Origin: Deltaproteobacteria bacterium
GTDB taxonomy: Bacteria > Myxococcota_A > Polyangia > DRWM01
Assembly (NCBI GenBank): GCA_019310245.1
Contig: JAFDER010000004.1
Span: forward strand, 1 to 40,696
Direction of reading: 5' to 3'
DNA length: 40,696 bases
In this document: positions 15,881-24,607 of the stretch, one piece after another
Layout: each line of letters begins with the position of its first letter
Position numbering within the stretch: the stretch's first letter is position 1
The notes under the pieces: generated by a model
The model's input: the letters and a program-made list of their open reading frames with translations, nothing else
What the model was told of the DNA's origin: nothing
Database searches by the model: none
Made by a program: the position numbers and the translations under genes

Positions 15881-18800
15881 ATGAAGGCAACGAGGCAGAT
15901 CCTGGGAGCCGCTGCACTGATGGTCATCGTCGGGCTGGCGGAGACGCCGGCGCACGCGCAGGACCCTGACATGAGGAGCATCCCGCCCAACGTGATGCTG
16001 CTCCTGGACTCGTCCGGGAGCATGGAGTACCTGCAGCACGAGCACATGGTCCCCAGATGCAAGAACGACCCGCTGCTCGACGATCCGGTCTACTCGGTCA
16101 CGGTGGGAGGCATCACGAAGGAGATGCCGAACAAGACCAGGTGGATGATGGCGATGGACGCACTCCTCGGGCCCATCTCGGACGAGAGCTTCCACTGCGA
16201 GTTCACCGTCCCGGACGGCCACATCATCCCCCACTTCATCCCCAAGGGAGACAGGGACGTGTCCTGGGGCGTGCTCGAGCGCTACCGCGAGCTCATCCGC
16301 TTCGGCTTCGCCACCTTCGACTCGTTCGAGTCCTACGACGAGGACGAGGACGGCATGTGGAGCTACGGACCCATCGCGGCGGGACGAAACGTGGGGATCA
16401 AGAGGGAGCAGTCGGTCCTCGACCTCGAGGACATCGGGGGTTCGCTGATCCCGTTCGGCTCCGACGACGCGAGCTACGAGTTCGTCAACAACATGATCCG
16501 GCTCGAACTCGAGCAGACCATCCCCTACTGCGGGAGCCCCGTGGCCGGAGCGCTCGACGACCTCGAGCACTTCTACAACCAGCACCCGGACAACATCGCC
16601 TTCGCCATGGGAGGCAACGACCACTTCGCCGCCTGCCGCCAGAAGTTCACCATCCTCATCACCGACGGCCGTCCCAACACGGGAGAGGGAACGTGGTACG
16701 GGACCAGCCCCATGGAGGCGGCCGACCTGTGGTCCCTGAGCCTCAACGAGGCGGCCTCGCCGTACGACAACGCGCCCCTGTTCGTCATCGGCTTCTCGAT
16801 CTGCCCGGAAGGCACCACGGATGGCGACGAGCTGAGGCTCATGCTCGACGAGATCGCCCACGCCGGATGCCCGCCCGAGCAGTCGCGCTGCCCGGACGGC
16901 GCCCTGTACGCCGACGACACCTACGAGCTGATGGCCGCGCTCGACAGCCTGCTCGAGGTGGCGATCCAGAACGCGAGCTCCCGTACCCTGGCCGTGACCA
17001 CGAACCTGGTGGGCGACAACGCCGGGGACGGCGTGGTGCAGTACCAGTACAACACCTCCTTCGAGGTCCTGCAGGGCCGCCCGTGGAAGGGCATCCTCGA
17101 GAGGACCAGCTACGTGTGCGACACCTCGTTCGGCGAGCCCGAGCTCAGCATGAACCCCTCGGAGTACGTGGACTACGGCAACAAGCTCGACAACCGGACA
17201 ACCAACAGGAGGATCTACGCGGGCTACGACGGCCCCGACGTGGACGTGACCCCCGACCAGAAGATCGTCTTCGAGACGACCACCCCGGAGATCACGCCCG
17301 CCGTCCTGGGACAGCCCGGGCAGGACGCGCTGTGGAAGAACGAGATCGTCAACTTCATCCACGGCCGTCCCGGCACGCCGCGCGACCCCACGCTGGGAGA
17401 GCACCGCCTGGCCGACGTGTTCCACGCCTCGGCCACGATCCTCGAGCCTCCGCTCCAGGACCTGCCCCTGGTCTCCTATTACCAGTACCAGATCGACTAC
17501 GAGGACAGGGTCCCCGTGATCTTCCTCGCCACGACCGACGGTGTGACCCACGCCTTCCGCGTGCAGGACACGGGCGACGACGCCCAGCAGGCCGAGGAGC
17601 TGTGGGGCTACATCCCGGGCATCATCCTGGACAAGATCCACAGGCAGTACCCGGACACGCACGACTGGAACCTGGACTCCACGCCCATCGTGCGCGACGT
17701 CCGCCCCTTCAAGGACGACGACGGCGTCACCACGGATGAGGAGTGGAAGGCCCTGCTCGTCGGCGGCCTCAGGCAGGGCGGCCGGGGCTACTTCGCCCTG
17801 GACGTCACCGAGCCCGACAACCAGCCCGAGTACCCCAAGTTCATGTGGGAGATCGACGAGAACACGGTGGGGTTCGAGGACCTGGGCCTGACGTACGCCA
17901 CGCCCTTCATCGGCACGGCGTTCACGACCGAGCCCGACGAGTCGTCGCACCCGCTGGGCGAGGTGGCGATCGTGATCTTCCCCGGCGGCATGGACCCCGT
18001 GGACCGCAACCACTCCACGTCCCTCTACGTGGTGTCCGCCGAGACGGGCACGCTCATCAAGAAGCTCGATCCCGAGTTCCCACCCACCCTCGGCTGTCCG
18101 GTCACCCCCGACTGCGAGGCCCATCCCGAGTGCTGCGCCCAGATGGTCTCAAACCCGGTGGGCTTCGGCGCCCTTCCCGGCGTGGTGACGACCCGCGTGT
18201 TCGTGGGCGACGACCGCGGGAGGCTCTGGCGCGCCGACCTGGCGGAGCAGGATCCCGCCGACTGGCACCTCACGCTCTTCTACCCCGATCCTTCCCCGCT
18301 CACCGGCGATCCGACGCCCACCTACCTGACGGCCGAGCCCGTCGAGAACCCGGTCGGCCTCGCCATGAGCCCGGACGGCCAGCTCGTCGTGCTCTTCGGC
18401 ACGGGCAACGTGGACGACCTGCCCGGCATGGCCCAGAACTACCTCTTCTCGCTCACGGAGGAGTACCACTGGGACTCCACGAACTCGCTGTACCTCGGCA
18501 AGGCGCGGTTCAACTGGCAGATCAACTTCGAGCCCGGCGAGAAGCTGCTGGGCCAGCCCATCGTGTTCGACGAGAACGCGTACTTCTCCACGTTCATGCC
18601 CTACACGGACGCGGAGGACTTCTGCGTCATGGGCGAGGGCCGCATCTGGGGCGTGGACTACAAGTCCAAGGACCCCAACGCGGACGGGGACGAGTCCGAC
18701 TTCGCCCAGCTCGACTCGGACGGTTCGGAGACGACCGCCGATGACAACGTCCTGTACCTGAGCTTCGACAACACGCTCATCTCGGGCCTCACCATCGTCC

Positions 18801-19009
18801 AGCGCCCCTCCTGCATGGAGGTTGACATGGGCACGGGCGTGGACTTCGGCATGGGCCAGCGCGAGGTCTTCGAGCTCGTGGCGCAGGTCTCCGGCCCCGG
18901 AGGCTCCACCGAGGGCCACCCGAGCCGCCAGACCAACACCATCAACCTGCGCATCCCCACTCCCTCCTTCCGCAACTTCGCGGACTCCTGGGGCGCACTC
19001 ATCGAGTAG
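15881..19009 (+). CDS. pilY1: PilY1-like type IV pilus tip protein with N-terminal VWA domain
   Basis: Signal peptide; NVMLLLDSSGSM MIDAS; long beta-propeller-like C-terminal region with VIFLATTDGVTHAFRVQD; located after pilVWX. Confidence 0.88.
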   Translation: MKATRQILGAAALMVIVGLAETPAHAQDPDMRSIPPNVMLLLDSSGSMEYLQHEHMVPRCKNDPLLDDPVYSVTVGGITKEMPNKTRWMMAMDALLGPISDESFHCEFTVPDGHIIPHFIPKGDRDVSWGVLERYRELIRFGFATFDSFESYDEDEDGMWSYGPIAAGRNVGIKREQSVLDLEDIGGSLIPFGSDDASYEFVNNMIRLELEQTIPYCGSPVAGALDDLEHFYNQHPDNIAFAMGGNDHFAACRQKFTILITDGRPNTGEGTWYGTSPMEAADLWSLSLNEAASPYDNAPLFVIGFSICPEGTTDGDELRLMLDEIAHAGCPPEQSRCPDGALYADDTYELMAALDSLLEVAIQNASSRTLAVTTNLVGDNAGDGVVQYQYNTSFEVLQGRPWKGILERTSYVCDTSFGEPELSMNPSEYVDYGNKLDNRTTNRRIYAGYDGPDVDVTPDQKIVFETTTPEITPAVLGQPGQDALWKNEIVNFIHGRPGTPRDPTLGEHRLADVFHASATILEPPLQDLPLVSYYQYQIDYEDRVPVIFLATTDGVTHAFRVQDTGDDAQQAEELWGYIPGIILDKIHRQYPDTHDWNLDSTPIVRDVRPFKDDDGVTTDEEWKALLVGGLRQGGRGYFALDVTEPDNQPEYPKFMWEIDENTVGFEDLGLTYATPFIGTAFTTEPDESSHPLGEVAIVIFPGGMDPVDRNHSTSLYVVSAETGTLIKKLDPEFPPTLGCPVTPDCEAHPECCAQMVSNPVGFGALPGVVTTRVFVGDDRGRLWRADLAEQDPADWHLTLFYPDPSPLTGDPTPTYLTAEPVENPVGLAMSPDGQLVVLFGTGNVDDLPGMAQNYLFSLTEEYHWDSTNSLYLGKARFNWQINFEPGEKLLGQPIVFDENAYFSTFMPYTDAEDFCVMGEGRIWGVDYKSKDPNADGDESDFAQLDSDGSETTADDNVLYLSFDNTLISGLTIVQRPSCMEVDMGTGVDFGMGQREVFELVAQVSGPGGSTEGHPSRQTNTINLRIPTPSFRNFADSWGALIE

Positions 19010-19053
19010 CCCCCTCCACTCCCGGACGCGCTCGTGTATACTCGGATCCAGCC

Positions 19054-19623
19054 ATGAATCCCCACGCGCGAACCCTCGCCTGCATCACGCTCGCCGCACT
19101 CCTCACCACCCCCTCCTGCAAGAAGCCCGAGCCCCGCCAGCAGGCCGGCACGCACGCCCCCTCCCAGACCAAGAAGGTCCGCCCCCCCAAGACCCCGATC
19201 TACGACTCCGAGGGCATCCGCCTGCCGCAAGAGGCCCTGCCCTTCGGCACGCCCATCCCCGTGGGCCTCACCGAGTCCGCCACCGGCAGGACCTGGGCCC
19301 GCTACTCCGGACCCATCAAGCCCGACGAGATCATCGACTTCTACCGCAAGTACCTCACCCTGCCCGAGGGCACGGCCCCCCACGAGGTGGGCTCGTCGAC
19401 CCGCTTCATCGACGCTCGCCCCAAGCAGCCGGGCAACCCGGGCCGCCCCGTCGAGGTGCGCGTCGTCTCCGAGCAGCGCGGCACACGCTCGGGCGTCGTC
19501 ATCTTCGACATGTCCGCCATCAACAAGGCCAAGGAGACGGACTGGGAGAAGGTGCCCCTCGTCGACCCGCGCGAGTGGAAGCCGTCCAAGCCCGGCGAGA
19601 AGGTCCCCTCGGACCTCCTCTGA
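19054..19623 (+). CDS. Hypothetical lipoprotein
   Basis: MNPHARTLACITLAALLTTPSCKKPEP lipobox; upstream TATACT box. Confidence 0.72.
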   Translation: MNPHARTLACITLAALLTTPSCKKPEPRQQAGTHAPSQTKKVRPPKTPIYDSEGIRLPQEALPFGTPIPVGLTESATGRTWARYSGPIKPDEIIDFYRKYLTLPEGTAPHEVGSSTRFIDARPKQPGNPGRPVEVRVVSEQRGTRSGVVIFDMSAINKAKETDWEKVPLVDPREWKPSKPGEKVPSDLL

Positions 19624-19738
19624 CACGCTCACCCGCCAAAGAGTCCTGCCGTCGGTTCCTTTGCCACGCCAGCAAACGACCTCAACGCAGCGGACGCTCG
19701 ATGCACAAAGGCCTGTTTCTTTCGTCAGCCAGGGAGGC

Positions 19739-19868
19739 TGCGCTTCGACGGGCTCAGCGCAACGGAATGAGGAACAGCGAGAGTGGGTAATGAAGTGGCG
19801 GGCGCTTCGACGGGCTCAGCGCAACGGGATGAGGCTCAGCGCAGCGGGATGAAGCTCAGCGCAGCGGC
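19739..19868 (+). repeat. REP-like hairpin copies followed by 20-bp tandem units
   Basis: CGCTTCGACGGGCTCAGCGCAACGG at 19741-19765 and 19803-19827; tandem GCTCAGCGCARCGGGATGAR at 19814, 19834 and (truncated) 19854. Confidence 0.85.
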
Positions 19869-20428
19869 TAGTCGCCGAGGATCTCGGTCTCCTTCTCCTT
19901 GAAGATCTCGTCCACCTTGCCCACGGCGTCGTCGGTGATCTCCTGGATCCTCTTCGTGGCCTGGCGGCATTCGTCCTCGGGAGCGTCACCCGACTTCTGC
20001 AGCTCCTTGACGAACTCGTTGGCGTCGCGGCGGGCGTTGCGGATGGAGACCTTGTGGTCCTCGCCGTACTTGCTACAGATCTTGACGAGCTCCTGGCGCC
20101 TCTCGTCGGTGAGCGTGGGGATGGCGATGCGGATGACCTCACCGTCCGAGTTCGGCGGAAGGCCGATGTCGGAAGCCTGGATCGCCTTCTCGATCTCCTT
20201 GAGAACGGACTTGTCCCAGGGTTTGATCACGATGAGCCTCGGCTCGGGCACGAGCAGGGAGGCGCACTGGTTGAGCGGGGTCGGGGTGCCGTAGTAGTCC
20301 ACGCGGATGTTGTCGAGGATGGTCGTGGAGGCGCGGCCGGTGCGGACCTTGGCCAGCTCGCGGCGCAGGGCCTCGTAGGTGGCCTCCGCTGACTGCTTCA
20401 TATCATCGATGATCTCGCTCAGATCCAT
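19868..20428 (-). CDS. frr: Ribosome recycling factor
   Basis: MDLSEIIDDMKQSAEATYEALRRELAKVRTGRAS...DEIFKEKETEILGD; operon context rpsB-tsf-pyrH-frr. Confidence 0.97.
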   Translation of the reverse strand: MDLSEIIDDMKQSAEATYEALRRELAKVRTGRASTTILDNIRVDYYGTPTPLNQCASLLVPEPRLIVIKPWDKSVLKEIEKAIQASDIGLPPNSDGEVIRIAIPTLTDERRQELVKICSKYGEDHKVSIRNARRDANEFVKELQKSGDAPEDECRQATKRIQEITDDAVGKVDEIFKEKETEILGD

Positions 20429-20440
20429 GGGGTCCTCCCT

Positions 20441-21139
20441 TCAGTCGATGACCGTCCCCAGATCCTCGCCGCGCACGGCGCGTCCGATATTACCAGACTT
20501 GCCGGCATCGAACACGGTGATCGGGATGCGCCTCTGCATGCAGAGGGTGAAGGCCGTGGGATCCATGACGCCGAGCTTGCGCTCGAGGGCCTCCTCGTAG
20601 GAGACACGGTCGAAGCGCCTGGCATCCGGGTGCGTGACGGGATCCGCGTCGTACACGCCGTCCACCTTCGTGGCCTTGAGGATGGCGTCCGCCTCGATCT
20701 CGGCCGCGCGCAGCGCCGCGGCCGTGTCGGTGGAGAAGTAGGGGTTGCCCGTGCCGGCCGAGAGGATGACCACCCGGCCCTTCTCCAGGTGGCGGATGGC
20801 GCGCAGGCGGATGAACGGCTCGCCGATGGACTGCATGGGGATGGCGGTCATGAGCCGCGCGTCGACGCCCTCGGCCGTGAGCGCGTCGAGCAGGGCCAGG
20901 CCGTTGATCACGGTGGCCATCATGCCCATGTTGTCCGCGATGACGCGGGAGATGCCCTCGCCCTCGCCGGAGACCCCGCGGAAGAAGTTGCCGCCGCCGT
21001 TGACGATGGCCAGCTGCATCCCCTCCGATGTGGCCTGCTTCAGCTCGCGGGCCAGGGAGCGCAGGAACGCGACGTCGATGCCGATCCGCGCCTTGCCGCC
21101 CATGAGCTCTCCCGAGAGCTTGAGCAGGACGCGCTTCAC
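20441..21139 (-). CDS. pyrH: UMP kinase
   Basis: RVLLKLSGELMGG...GGGNFFRG...DNMGMMATVINGLAL...ILSAGTGNPYFSTDTAAALRAAEI. Confidence 0.97.
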   Translation of the reverse strand: MKRVLLKLSGELMGGKARIGIDVAFLRSLARELKQATSEGMQLAIVNGGGNFFRGVSGEGEGISRVIADNMGMMATVINGLALLDALTAEGVDARLMTAIPMQSIGEPFIRLRAIRHLEKGRVVILSAGTGNPYFSTDTAAALRAAEIEADAILKATKVDGVYDADPVTHPDARRFDRVSYEEALERKLGVMDPTAFTLCMQRRIPITVFDAGKSGNIGRAVRGEDLGTVID

Positions 21140-21738
21140 TCGTCCTTCTCTCCCAGCTCGTAGCGGACGAAGCGGCTGACGACGATGTTCTCACCCGTCT
21201 TGGAGATGAGCGAGCCGCGCAGGGCGTCGATGGTCTGCTTGTCGTCCTGCACGTACGGCTGGTTCAGGAGGCAGACATCGGAGTACCACTTCCGGATCTT
21301 GCCCTCGACGATCTTCTCGATGACCTTCTCGGGCTTGCCGGACGCCTTGGCCTGTTCGCCGAAGATCTCCTTCTGCTTCGCCAGCGCATCATCGGGGACG
21401 GACTCGGTGTCGACCCAGAGAGGGCTCATGGCCGCGATCTGCATGGCCACGTTCTCGGAAAAATCCGTGAAGTCCTCGGTGCGCGCCACGAAGTCCGTGT
21501 TGCAGTTGACCTCCACCATCACGCCGACCCGTCCGCCGGGGTGGATGTAGGCGTGCACGATTCCCTCGCGGGCCTCCTTGCCCTTGGCCTTGGCCTTGGC
21601 GAGTCCCTTCTTCTGCAGGTACTCGATGGCCTCGGACATGCCGCCGCCCGTCTCCTCGAGGGCCTTCTTGCAGGAGCTGATGCCCGCGCCGGAGCGCTGC
21701 CTGAGCTCCTTGATCTGATCCATGCTCACGTTGGACAT
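21136..21738 (-). CDS. tsf: Elongation factor Ts (short form)
   Basis: MDQIKELRQRSGAGISSCKKALEETGG...GVMVEVNCNTDFVAR; stop overlaps pyrH start. Confidence 0.96.
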   Translation of the reverse strand: MSNVSMDQIKELRQRSGAGISSCKKALEETGGGMSEAIEYLQKKGLAKAKAKGKEAREGIVHAYIHPGGRVGVMVEVNCNTDFVARTEDFTDFSENVAMQIAAMSPLWVDTESVPDDALAKQKEIFGEQAKASGKPEKVIEKIVEGKIRKWYSDVCLLNQPYVQDDKQTIDALRGSLISKTGENIVVSRFVRYELGEKDE

Positions 21739-21764
21739 TGCGTGTCTCCTTCGAAGAGAGGGGT

Positions 21765-22835
21765 CTAGCGCCTGCGGGGGCGCCGGCCGGCATACTCGAC
21801 CTTGGGACCGCCCGCCGCTCCACGCGCGGACGGAGAGACCAGGCCTTCGGTGTCCGAGATGCCGCGGCCGAGGACCTCGCGCCTCTTGTTGAGTCCCTCG
21901 ACGCACGCGTCGGCGATCTTCATGGTCACGAGATGGATCGCCTTGAGCGCGTCGTCGTTGCCCGGGATGAGGTAGTCGATGACGTCCGGATCGCAGTTCG
22001 TGTCGGTCAGGGCGATGATCGGGATCTCGAGCTTGCGCGCCTCGCGCACGGCGATCTGCTCCTTGTTCGGGTCGATCACGTAGATGGCGGTCGGAAGGTT
22101 GTTCATGCCCTTCGTGCCACCGAGGCTCTTCTCGAGCCGCTGGCGCTCCTTGTCGAGGCGCATGATCTCCTTCTTCTTGAGATCTCCGAACCCACCCTCC
22201 TCGGCGAACCTGGCGTCCAGGTCCTTGAGCCTATCGAGCGACCGGCTCACGGTCCTGAAGTTCGTGAGCATGCCGCCGAGCCAGCGGTTGGTGACGTAGA
22301 ACATCTGGGCCCGCTTGGCCTGCTCCACCACGATGGCCTGCGCCTGTCGCTTGGTGCCGACGAACATCACATGGCCGCCGCGGGTCACCGTCTGGACGAT
22401 GAACTGGTAGGAGCGGCGGAAGAGCCGGATCGTCTGCTGGAGATCGATGATGTGCACGCCGTTGCGCGCCCCGTAGATGTACGGCTTCATCTTCGGGTTC
22501 CAGCGCGGGGTCTGGTGACCGAAGTGCAGGCCCACCTCGATGAGGTTGCGCATGGAGATGGGCGTGCCCGGCTCGAGGCCGTACGACCTGCCCTCCTTCT
22601 CCTTCACCTCTTCGGCGGGCTTCTCGGCCTCCCCGGCCTCTGGGGCGGCCTCGGCCGGTTTCTCGGCCTCCCCGGCCTCGGGGACGGCCGCCGCCGGTGT
22701 CTCGGCCTTCCCGGCCTCGGGAACGGCCGCCGCCGGTGTCCCGGCTGGCGGTGCCTCCTCGGGCTTGTTCTCGGCCGGTTTTTCGGGGGTCTCCGCGGGC
22801 TTCGCGGTCTCGGGTGCAGATGTATCCTCTGGCAT
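21765..22835 (-). CDS. rpsB: 30S ribosomal protein S2 with N-terminal A/P/E repeat extension
   Basis: MRNLIEVGLHFGHQTPRWNPKMKPYIYGARNGVHIIDLQQT; ATG at 22835 preceded by SD AAAGGAG. Confidence 0.96.
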   Translation of the reverse strand: MPEDTSAPETAKPAETPEKPAENKPEEAPPAGTPAAAVPEAGKAETPAAAVPEAGEAEKPAEAAPEAGEAEKPAEEVKEKEGRSYGLEPGTPISMRNLIEVGLHFGHQTPRWNPKMKPYIYGARNGVHIIDLQQTIRLFRRSYQFIVQTVTRGGHVMFVGTKRQAQAIVVEQAKRAQMFYVTNRWLGGMLTNFRTVSRSLDRLKDLDARFAEEGGFGDLKKKEIMRLDKERQRLEKSLGGTKGMNNLPTAIYVIDPNKEQIAVREARKLEIPIIALTDTNCDPDVIDYLIPGNDDALKAIHLVTMKIADACVEGLNKRREVLGRGISDTEGLVSPSARGAAGGPKVEYAGRRPRRR

Positions 22836-22860
22836 GGCAAACTCCTTTCGGTTGTTCCTC

Positions 22861-22919
22861 CGTCCCATCCGCCGTGCCATCCTTCCGGACACCGGGCATC
22901 GGCGGAACGCCGCGGGACG
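22861..22919 (-). promoter_or_regulatory. Structured rpsB leader hairpin candidate
   Basis: CGTCCC..CCGCC..TGCC [16-nt loop] GGCA..GGCGG..GGGACG imperfect inverted repeat, 12 nt upstream of the rpsB SD. Confidence 0.6.
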
Positions 22920-22935
22920 TGTGTGATGGAGGAAA

Positions 22936-22964
22936 CATCTAGCAAAATGGGGTGGATGCGTCAA
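22936..22964 (-). promoter_or_regulatory. rpsB promoter candidate
   Basis: Minus strand TTGACG-N17-TAGATG with TGC preceding the -10 (extended -10). Confidence 0.55.
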
Positions 22965-23031
22965 GACGCCCATTGACTCACCGCCAAAGTGCAGTACCTT
23001 CAATGCGTACAACAAATGGAGGAACCAGCAG

Positions 23032-23304
23032 ATGAGCGAGATCAAGGTCAAAAAGCCCTCTCAGGAGGAGCTCGACAGCATGGGAGTGGACGGCTGGAGC
23101 CCCTGGGAGTGCGAGCCGTCCACGTTCGACTGGGAGTACTCCACCAAGGAGACGGCGTACGTGCTCGAGGGACGGGTCCGCGTCAGGACGGACGCGGGCG
23201 AGGTGGAGTTCGGCCAGGGGGACCTGGTCACCTTCCCCAAGGGCATGAAGTGCAAGTGGAACGTGATCGAGAAGATCCGCAAGGTCTACAAGTTCGGCGA
23301 CTAG
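23032..23304 (+). CDS. Cupin domain protein
   Basis: SD ggagg; WECEPSTFDWEYSTKETAYVLEGRVRVRTDAGEVEFGQGDLVTFPKGMKCKWNV, typical small cupin. Confidence 0.9.
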   Translation: MSEIKVKKPSQEELDSMGVDGWSPWECEPSTFDWEYSTKETAYVLEGRVRVRTDAGEVEFGQGDLVTFPKGMKCKWNVIEKIRKVYKFGD

Positions 23305-23312
23305 GAGCAGAC

Positions 23313-24602
23313 ATGAAAGCGACAACACCGATGACGCTCGCGGCGTGCGCCGCCCTCGCGCTCGGCTGCGGCGGCACGCTGAAGTCCACGACCGACGCGG
23401 ACTCCTCCACGGACGGGCCGGGAGACGTCTCGACCGAGGCAGAAGCCGACGTGGACACGGACGCCCCGGACCCCTGCGAGGCGTACCCGGACGAGCCGTG
23501 CGTCGTACTCCCGCACGAGGGCGGGAGCCGGGAGGTGCTCGTCGACTACCACACGGACGTGGATCAGGCCGACTTCTACCTCCTCGTCGACACCACGGGC
23601 ACCATGGACGACTCCATCACGGACGTGGCCGCGACCTTCACCTCCGACATCCGCCCCGCGGCCGAGGCGGCGTTCGGGGACGTCCGGTTCGGCCTGGGCC
23701 ACTTCAACGACTTCCCCACCGACCCCTACGGCCAGTCCAACGACATGCCGTTCTGGCACATGCTCGACGTCTCGACCGACCTCGACTCGATCCAGACCGA
23801 GCTGGACACGCTGCCGGGCAACGACGCCTGGGGCAACGGCCAGGACCTGCCCGAGGCCAACGCCGTGGCGCTGACCATCACGGCCACGGGCCTGGGCCTG
23901 GACACGGGTGGTGCGTCGATCCCCGACCAGTCCTGCACGTCGTCGGAGGCGTTCGGCTACCCCTGCTTCCGGGCCAGTGCGCTCCCCGTGGTCATCCTGA
24001 TCTCGGACGCGGTGTGGCACAACGGCGAGGACGAAAGCGACCCGTACGACCCGTCGGACTTCACCACGCACGACTACGACGACGCGGTGGCCGCGTTCAA
24101 CGCGGCGGGCATCAAGTTCATGGGCGTGCACATCCCGGCGGGCGGCGCGGACGGCCTGACGCCCATGGAGCACTTCGCCTCGGACACCGCATCGCTCGAC
24201 GCGGCCGGGGACCCGCTCGTCTCGACCGGACCCGCGAACACCGCCGGCGAGCGCACCGCCACGCTCATCGACACGCTCCGGGCGGAGGTCCGCTTCGACG
24301 TGTCCTGCCTGGCGGTGGACGAGCCGGACGACCCGCCCGGAGACGACCGGGATGCGACCGTGTTCGTTCAGTCCATCGCGCCCGAGTCGGCCACGCCGCC
24401 CACGGGTTTGCCGGACCCGACGTCGGATGCGACCACGTTCCACGACGTCACGCAGGGCACGGACATGACCTTCCTCGTCACGCTCGAGAACACGGACCAT
24501 CCCTCCGGGAGCGCGCCCGTCGAGTCCCTCGTGTGGATCGTCGCGCTGGGCGATGGGACCACCGAGATCGGCCGCGTCTCCATCATGGTCATCGTTCCCT
24601 GA
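23313..24602 (+). CDS. Lipoprotein with VWA/integrin-like domain
   Basis: Lipobox ALALGCGG, acidic linker, FYLLVDTTGTMDDSI MIDAS-like motif. Confidence 0.82.
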   Translation: MKATTPMTLAACAALALGCGGTLKSTTDADSSTDGPGDVSTEAEADVDTDAPDPCEAYPDEPCVVLPHEGGSREVLVDYHTDVDQADFYLLVDTTGTMDDSITDVAATFTSDIRPAAEAAFGDVRFGLGHFNDFPTDPYGQSNDMPFWHMLDVSTDLDSIQTELDTLPGNDAWGNGQDLPEANAVALTITATGLGLDTGGASIPDQSCTSSEAFGYPCFRASALPVVILISDAVWHNGEDESDPYDPSDFTTHDYDDAVAAFNAAGIKFMGVHIPAGGADGLTPMEHFASDTASLDAAGDPLVSTGPANTAGERTATLIDTLRAEVRFDVSCLAVDEPDDPPGDDRDATVFVQSIAPESATPPTGLPDPTSDATTFHDVTQGTDMTFLVTLENTDHPSGSAPVESLVWIVALGDGTTEIGRVSIMVIVP

Positions 24603-24607
24603 GACTC

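Noticed and set aside
15824-18124. 766-aa minus-strand ORF
   Set aside because: Antisense to pilY1; no recognisable domain or RBS.
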